Shown piece after piece: positions 41,937 to 46,686 of a stretch of DNA of 46,686 nucleotides (within the stretch, counting starts at the first letter, position 1; each line of letters starts with the position of its first letter). The stretch covers positions 1 through 46,686 of the forward strand of contig CAYQRB010000004.1 in the NCBI GenBank assembly GCA_964420145.1, written 5' to 3'. The notes under the pieces were generated by a model, which saw only the letters and a list, made by a program, of their open reading frames with translations, made no database searches and had not been told where the DNA came from. The translations under genes and the position numbers were made by a program. The stretch is from JAJTYI01 sp964420145. Lineage in GTDB: Bacteria > Patescibacteriota > Dojkabacteria > B142 > OLB20.

Positions 41937-41942
41937 ATTATA
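41937..41942 (-). promoter_or_regulatory. -10 element for the amidotransferase fusion
   Basis: A perfect TATAAT on the minus strand, 23 nt upstream of the ATG at 41913, at the spacing common to this window. Confidence 0.4.
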
Positions 41943-42023
41943 TTATTTCTAGAGGAATAAACAAGTAGTTTACTGATCAGGCTATGTACCAATCTATAAC
42001 ATAATGACTAAAATATTTTATTA

Positions 42024-42032
42024 TGGTATATT
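42024..42032 (+). promoter_or_regulatory. Extended -10 promoter (TGGTATATT)
   Basis: Matches TGnTATAAT with one change; it ends 40 nt before the ATG at 42073 and is the best promoter candidate for the last plus-strand operon. Confidence 0.5.
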
Positions 42033-42072
42033 TACTTCGTCTTCTCTTATTGGAATCTAGGATATTTTTGAT

Positions 42073-43842
42073 ATGATACACAAATATATAAAGAATATTA
42101 ATTTTATTGAGCTGTGGTCGATATTTCTTATTTCCGGCTCCTTGATACCACTCTTAGCCACACTCTTTCCATTTATCAATATTAATATTGGTTCACCAGT
42201 ACTGTTTGTGATTAGCTATACTCCCTTTTTTCTTACTTCATTCACCCTAATCTGGAAGCATAAACAAAGTTTATCAAGAAACATATTTACTCCTCAGAAC
42301 CTTGTTTTATTTTCTATAATTTCAGTTATATTGCTATCCAGAATAGTAGCCCTCTTCTATGTACTTAGAGAGATGGGTGCTCCTATACTTCACGATGTAA
42401 TCGACCATTCATTGATGGCCAAGAGTATTGTAGTTGAAAATTCGATCAATTTCTTCTACAGCCCTCTTCTTCATTCTGTTGTTGCAACTCTAAGTATGGG
42501 AAATATACAAGAAATACCTAGGTTAGTGGTATTTATTACACATCTAGCAGTGTTAATGCTGTCTATTCAGTTCTCTTTACTCTTTTATTACTATACAAAA
42601 AAAGTAAACTTAGCTATCTTCGTTTTTATTATACTTTGTAGCCTTCATTTTCCCGCAAACTTGTATTATCTAGCTGGTAAAAATTCTTTAATCCTGGCAT
42701 TGAGTATTATCCCTGTTTGTATTTTTTCTCTTGATAGACTATTTAAAAAGAAATCTATTGGAGCCATACTCAGATTGGCAATTTCATTATTATTACTTTT
42801 CTTCGCACACTATCCCACATTTGGAATTTTACTATTTATGATATCGCCTTGGGTCTTAATTGAGTTCTATAAAACGATCAGAAGAAAGGGATACAAAGAT
42901 CTGCTTTACTATTCCTTCCCTTTTATCTTATCTCTTCTACTAGCATCTTTTTGGTTTATGTCTACATATCATATTCAAGATGAACTGGTTACTGATTCAG
43001 TCGGAGGAGGTACTCCTTCTCCAAGACTCCCTATTACCTTTGAGTTTTTTTATAAAAATCTAAAGATATATTACAACGATTATCTGAGTAGATATTTTGA
43101 TATCTTATATATATTCATACTCATTCCGATTTTCAGCAAGCTCGGAGGGATACGAATAAAGGCTACCATAATCTGGGTATTTCTTTCATTGATATTATTA
43201 TATACCTTCATATACACATTACAGGTAGATAGGGTGCTGGGTATGGTTTCTAATACGATGGAAATAATATATCCCTCTATGATGATAACTATTGCTGTTT
43301 TTCTTGTTGGCTACATATCATATAAACTTAAAACGGGAAATAAGCAAATTTTAGTCTGCTTAATTTTTTTAAGCTTTTTTTCAGTATTATCAAATTATTA
43401 TCTTTTCAAAGCAATAAATCTGAAACACAACCAATTCAATGTTGTGAGTAAAGAAGATATAAAGGCATTCGAATTTATAAATACCCAACTGCCAGATAAT
43501 ATAATTATACTCAATGGAGCACAACAAGATGCAAACCGTAGTGAACTGATTTTTCCTGTTGACGGAGCAATGTGGATACCATTGTATACAGATGCTGATG
43601 TAGTATTTGACTTTAGACAAGTCTCCAGTACTAAAACACACGACAATTATGAACTCCTTATGGACTTAAAGACTAATACTGATGATACACCTATTATAGA
43701 AAATCTTAAAAGCCAAGGTGTTTATTTTGGGTATATTGATCAAAGTGTTTTTGGAGAAAGCCTCCATGAAGATTTTTTGAATTCAATACCTTATGAAATA
43801 GTATTCGAAGAAGGAACAGTGAAAATAATAGAATTTAAATAA
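42073..43842 (+). CDS. Polytopic membrane protein, GT-C-like
   Basis: A 589-residue protein with about eleven hydrophobic helices and a soluble C-terminal domain of about 130 residues after about residue 455. The loop after the third helix (EMGAPILHDVIDHSLMAKSIV) has an acidic-histidine HDxxDH pattern, suggestive of the catalytic loop of GT-C enzymes. The FINTQLPDNIIILNGAQQDAN stretch near 475 resembles the C-terminal domain of similar membrane glycosyltransferases. It is followed 9 nt later by a GT2 of the polyprenyl-phosphate type, an enzyme pairing often seen for GT-C systems. A polymerase role is another possibility. Confidence 0.6.
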   Translation: MIHKYIKNINFIELWSIFLISGSLIPLLATLFPFININIGSPVLFVISYTPFFLTSFTLIWKHKQSLSRNIFTPQNLVLFSIISVILLSRIVALFYVLREMGAPILHDVIDHSLMAKSIVVENSINFFYSPLLHSVVATLSMGNIQEIPRLVVFITHLAVLMLSIQFSLLFYYYTKKVNLAIFVFIILCSLHFPANLYYLAGKNSLILALSIIPVCIFSLDRLFKKKSIGAILRLAISLLLLFFAHYPTFGILLFMISPWVLIEFYKTIRRKGYKDLLYYSFPFILSLLLASFWFMSTYHIQDELVTDSVGGGTPSPRLPITFEFFYKNLKIYYNDYLSRYFDILYIFILIPIFSKLGGIRIKATIIWVFLSLILLYTFIYTLQVDRVLGMVSNTMEIIYPSMMITIAVFLVGYISYKLKTGNKQILVCLIFLSFFSVLSNYYLFKAINLKHNQFNVVSKEDIKAFEFINTQLPDNIIILNGAQQDANRSELIFPVDGAMWIPLYTDADVVFDFRQVSSTKTHDNYELLMDLKTNTDDTPIIENLKSQGVYFGYIDQSVFGESLHEDFLNSIPYEIVFEEGTVKIIEFK

Positions 43843-43851
43843 ATTATCATA

Positions 43852-45033
43852 ATGAAATTAATTAACAAAAGAAAATATGACGATTATATTACTATACTTA
43901 TGCCCTGTTTAAATGAAGCTGAAACACTTGAGGTTTGTATCAAAAAAGCTCAGAAATTTCTAAAAACCCAAAAGTTTTCGGGAGAGGTACTAATCGCTGA
44001 CAATGGTAGTAATGACGGTTCACAGAAAATAGCCTTAGATAACAAAGCCAGATTGATAAATGTAAAACAAAAAGGCTACGGTAGCGCGTTAATGGCGGGA
44101 ATAGAATCTGCAAAAGGTAAATATATAATTATGGGTGATGCAGACGATAGTTATGATTTCTCCGACTTAACCTCATTTATAGATAAACTAGAAAAAGGAT
44201 ACGACTTAGTTATGGGGAACAGATTTAAGGGTGGTATAAAGAAGGGAGCAATGCCCCCTCTACACCGATACATAGGTAACCCTATATTAAGCGGAATTGG
44301 AAAATTGTTTTTCAAAAGCCCTATCAATGATTTCCATTCAGGGCTCCGAGCATTTAAAAGGGACTCTATTATGAACTTAGAACTCCAAACTACCGGGATG
44401 GAGTATGCAAGCGAAATGGTAGTAAAAGCAACACTATTTAAACTTAAAATCACAGAGGTTCCCATTATTTTATTCCCAGACGGAAGAAGTAGAAAACCTC
44501 ACCTAAGAAGTTGGAGAGATGGATGGAGACATCTACGGTTTCTGCTCCTGTATAGCCCGAAGTGGCTGTTCTATTTACCTGGAATTTTAATATTCCTCTT
44601 TGGACTAGTGATTATGACCATACTTTCTTTTGGAGAAATCAGAATCTCTTCCATTGTATTTGGTATAAATACAATGGTTTTCAGTTCTTTATTTATTATT
44701 TTGGGATTTAACTTAGCACTTCTTGGACTTTACACAAACATTTTCACAATGAATAGTAAGATAACCCCTCCCTTCCCCAGAATACGCCACTTACTTGCAA
44801 AGGATCCACTAGAAAAAGGAATATTATTAGGGGTAGTATTGTCAGGGTTAGGATTTATCGGCTCTTTTTATAGTTTTTATTTGTGGTATGAAACAGGTTT
44901 TGGGAATTTAATAGTGTCAGACACCCTAAGGGCAGTCATCCCTTCGACTACCCTATTTATTGTTGGAGTTCAAATTATTTTTGCATCATTTTTCACAAGC
45001 GTTCTCAATTTACAGATAAAGACAAACAGGTAA
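43852..45033 (+). CDS. GT2 glycosyltransferase with C-terminal membrane domain
   Basis: A 393-residue protein. The GT-A domain has ILMPCLNEAETLEVCI, IADNGSNDGS, VKQKGYGSALMAGIESAKGKY, GDADDSYDF (metal site), NRFKGGIKKGAMPPLHRYIGNP and NDFHSGLRAF, which together define a widespread polyprenyl-phosphate glycosyltransferase subgroup often annotated as dolichol-phosphate-glucose synthase-like. Four C-terminal membrane helices follow after about residue 235. It likely makes a lipid-linked sugar donor for the neighbouring GT-C-like proteins. Confidence 0.9.
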   Translation: MKLINKRKYDDYITILMPCLNEAETLEVCIKKAQKFLKTQKFSGEVLIADNGSNDGSQKIALDNKARLINVKQKGYGSALMAGIESAKGKYIIMGDADDSYDFSDLTSFIDKLEKGYDLVMGNRFKGGIKKGAMPPLHRYIGNPILSGIGKLFFKSPINDFHSGLRAFKRDSIMNLELQTTGMEYASEMVVKATLFKLKITEVPIILFPDGRSRKPHLRSWRDGWRHLRFLLLYSPKWLFYLPGILIFLFGLVIMTILSFGEIRISSIVFGINTMVFSSLFIILGFNLALLGLYTNIFTMNSKITPPFPRIRHLLAKDPLEKGILLGVVLSGLGFIGSFYSFYLWYETGFGNLIVSDTLRAVIPSTTLFIVGVQIIFASFFTSVLNLQIKTNR

Positions 45034-45037
45034 TCGT

Positions 45038-46686
45038 ATGAATATTAAGCCTTTGGTAAAACAAACTATAGAAAAGTTCTCAAAGTCTGCAAGTGTTACT
45101 TTAAATATTCCGATTCTACCTTTAACCATAATATGTACACTGATTTTATTCAAATTATTTTTGACATCTGGTCAATCTTTATACGCAATAAGTCATGCAG
45201 GTCATGATGATAGATTATTTCTTCTACTCGCACAGAACCTCATAAATGGTGACTGGCTTGGTGAATACAACAACCTTACCCTAGCAAAAGGGATGTTCTA
45301 CCCTTTGTGGATTGCCGTTAGTTTTATATCAGGGATTCCTCTACTTCTGTCTGAACAAATACTTTATATTTTATCCTGTTTAGTTTTCATACTGGCAATC
45401 CGACCCCTAATAAAAAATGTATGGAGTCTCCTCTTAATCTTTGCCTTTATGTTATTCAGTCCTATTAGCTATATTTACATATTTACAAGAGTAATTCGTG
45501 AAGGTATATACATTTCAATCACACTTATTGTGATTTCAAGTGCCATCGGTCTTCTTCTTAGAAGACATTCCTTTCGTAAATCTATTCTTTGGTCTATTTT
45601 TTTGGGAATCTCACTTTCTACATTCTGGCTGACAAGGGAAGAAGGTATATGGATTCTACCGTTTTTATCTATACTCCTAGGTTATTTCGCTATAGAAGTA
45701 ATATTTAAGTATCGTAAACTTAACTTTATCCTTATCAAGAATTTATTCCCAATACTATTGCCTTTCATTATTTTATGGTCGGCATTATCCTTTATTTCGC
45801 TAATCAATTATCGTTATTATGGGACATATTCGTATGTTGAATTTAGCTCCAATAGTTTTGTAAATGCATATGGTGCATTAACTAGGGTCAATCATAGGAA
45901 TCGAAAATCAAGGATACCTGTACCTAAAGAAACACGCATGAGGATTTATTCTGTTAGTCCTACATTTAAAAAGCTAGAGCCTTTTTTAGAAGGGGGGATA
46001 GGTGATTCCTGGGCAGAATCCTCCAACTCCAAAGAAATACAAGGTGGCTGGTTTATGTGGGCTTTGAGAGACTCTGTGGCTGCAGCTGGTTACTACAACG
46101 ACGGATCAACAGCTGAAAAATATTATCAGAAATTATCAGACGAGATTAACAATGCATGCGACGAGGGGATACTCGACTGCCTTCCACACAGGAGGAATAC
46201 CATGACCCCCCCCTTATATAAGGATTATTTAGAACCGCTTATAAAAGCTTCCATTGAATCAGTTTTATCTCTGATAAAAAAACCAGGGTTTTCTCCGTAC
46301 ACAGACCCGAGTTCGGGCAATTCCGAATTATTGATTTTATTTCAGGATATTACGCGTGAGAATATAAACCCATTAGATAGAAATCTGTCCCCACTAAATA
46401 ATCAAACAATGGTCGATGGTTATAAACTCCAAATATTAAGCTATATAGGGAAGTTCTATGCCGAGATCCTTATTCCCCTTTTATTACTCCCTTCACTATT
46501 TGCTTCAATTATTGTAGTATACAAAAGTACATATAAGAAGGAAAAGGAATATATTTTAGGCTTGGTTATTCTTTTAGGTCTCTTGGCCATTTTCACAACA
46601 AGGATAGTATTAATAAGCTTGATCCATATTACCTCTTTTGGGGCAATAAAGTGGTTATATCTTTCGCCTGCTTATATAGTGATACT
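45038..46686 (+). CDS. Large GT-C-like membrane protein, 3' end outside the window
   Basis: The frame opens with ATG 45038 (MNIKPLVKQT), 4 nt after the GT2 stop, and is still open at the window edge after 549 codons. After a first helix come AGHDDRLFLLLAQNLINGDW, with an acidic DD pair as in GT-C loop 1, and LTLAKGMFYPLWIA. A large loop of about 200 residues (about 265-465), rich in polar residues and with a possible disulfide pair in CDEGILDC, lies between membrane blocks. The pattern is common in capsule and glycan loci. It probably uses a lipid-linked sugar made by the preceding GT2; the catalytic role is inferred. Confidence 0.65.
   Translation, partial: MNIKPLVKQTIEKFSKSASVTLNIPILPLTIICTLILFKLFLTSGQSLYAISHAGHDDRLFLLLAQNLINGDWLGEYNNLTLAKGMFYPLWIAVSFISGIPLLLSEQILYILSCLVFILAIRPLIKNVWSLLLIFAFMLFSPISYIYIFTRVIREGIYISITLIVISSAIGLLLRRHSFRKSILWSIFLGISLSTFWLTREEGIWILPFLSILLGYFAIEVIFKYRKLNFILIKNLFPILLPFIILWSALSFISLINYRYYGTYSYVEFSSNSFVNAYGALTRVNHRNRKSRIPVPKETRMRIYSVSPTFKKLEPFLEGGIGDSWAESSNSKEIQGGWFMWALRDSVAAAGYYNDGSTAEKYYQKLSDEINNACDEGILDCLPHRRNTMTPPLYKDYLEPLIKASIESVLSLIKKPGFSPYTDPSSGNSELLILFQDITRENINPLDRNLSPLNNQTMVDGYKLQILSYIGKFYAEILIPLLLLPSLFASIIVVYKSTYKKEKEYILGLVILLGLLAIFTTRIVLISLIHITSFGAIKWLYLSPAYIVI

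Noticed and set aside
1..46686. Reassigned UGA (code 25 or 4) as in some CPR groups
   Set aside because: Several genes end properly at TGA (for example 7222, 9492, 11054, 29144, 35388), and conserved glycines and tryptophans use normal codons.
1..46686. tRNA, rRNA or riboswitch genes
   Set aside because: All intergenic regions are at most about 210 bp and none shows a cloverleaf, a rRNA motif or a conserved aptamer that I recognise; a covariance-model search would be needed to be certain.

Overview
The window is a long, AT-rich stretch dominated by cell-surface polysaccharide genes. It contains about 38 real protein-coding genes, one 100-N assembly gap (7239-7338), no rRNA or tRNA genes that I can recognise and no CRISPR array. 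UGA is used as a stop and TGG as Trp, so the standard bacterial code applies. Almost no start codon is preceded by a Shine-Dalgarno sequence, and several genes have an extended -10 promoter (TGnTATAAT-like) about 21-23 nt before the ATG. The secreted subtilase with a Thr/Pro linker and a dockerin-like tail, the many polyprenyl-phosphate-type glycosyltransferases, the AT-rich DNA and the lack of Shine-Dalgarno sites suggest a Candidate Phyla Radiation (Patescibacteria) bacterium, perhaps of the Microgenomates or Dojkabacteria type. That assignment is inference only; there is no marker gene in the window.

Region 1 (1-13652, + strand) is a tightly packed operon, most genes overlapping or within a few bases. 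It starts inside a huge GT2-flippase-GT4 fusion and continues with a kinase-fold phosphotransferase, a GT4, a Cof-type HAD phosphatase flanked by 58-bp direct repeats, a PIG-L deacetylase, the gap, a FemAB/BioF2-like acyltransferase cut by the gap, another GT4, two GT-C-like membrane proteins and a membrane-anchored TIM-barrel-like glycosidase candidate. Region 2 (13674-18992, +) has its own promoter with a 16-bp palindrome at the presumed transcription start. It holds mannose-1-phosphate guanylyltransferase, both subunits of an ATP-citrate lyase, and UDP-glucose 4-epimerase. Region 3 (18993-25694) begins with a roughly 210-bp regulatory patch carrying two perfect DnaA-box sequences and a 17-bp palindrome. 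It then holds a GT4, a GtrA protein, a minus-strand double-GT4 enzyme with a small coiled-coil partner, a GT2, and the RmlC-like and RmlD dTDP-rhamnose genes.

Region 4 (25706-32051) alternates minus-strand secreted proteins (a subtilase with an inserted domain, and a tail-fibre-like surface protein) with plus-strand rmlB, a GtrB-like GT2 and rmlA. Region 5 (32077-35648) has two methyltransferases and a UDP-HexNAc 6-dehydrogenase on the minus strand, and a divergent RelE/Phd-type toxin-antitoxin pair. Region 6 (35707-46686) has a polyprenyl-phosphate GT2, UDP-GlcNAc 2-epimerase, a GT4, an UPF0104/AglD-type flippase-like protein, a minus-strand class-II glutaminase/N-acetyl-sugar amidotransferase fusion, two large GT-C-like membrane proteins (the last cut by the window end) and another GT2.

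Together the genes can be read as a factory for a complex surface glycan. They supply GDP-mannose, UDP-galactose, dTDP-rhamnose and a UDP-ManNAcA-like uronic sugar. Amidation, methylation, deacetylation and acylation modify the sugars, and several GT2, GT4 and GT-C enzymes plus flippase-like proteins assemble and export the chain or attach it to lipid or protein. I see no initiating phosphoglycosyltransferase and no clear Wzy polymerase or Wzz. The most unusual items are the GT2-flippase-GT4 fusion, the ATP-citrate lyase embedded in the sugar locus, the glutaminase-sugar amidotransferase fusion and the direct-repeat-flanked HAD gene.
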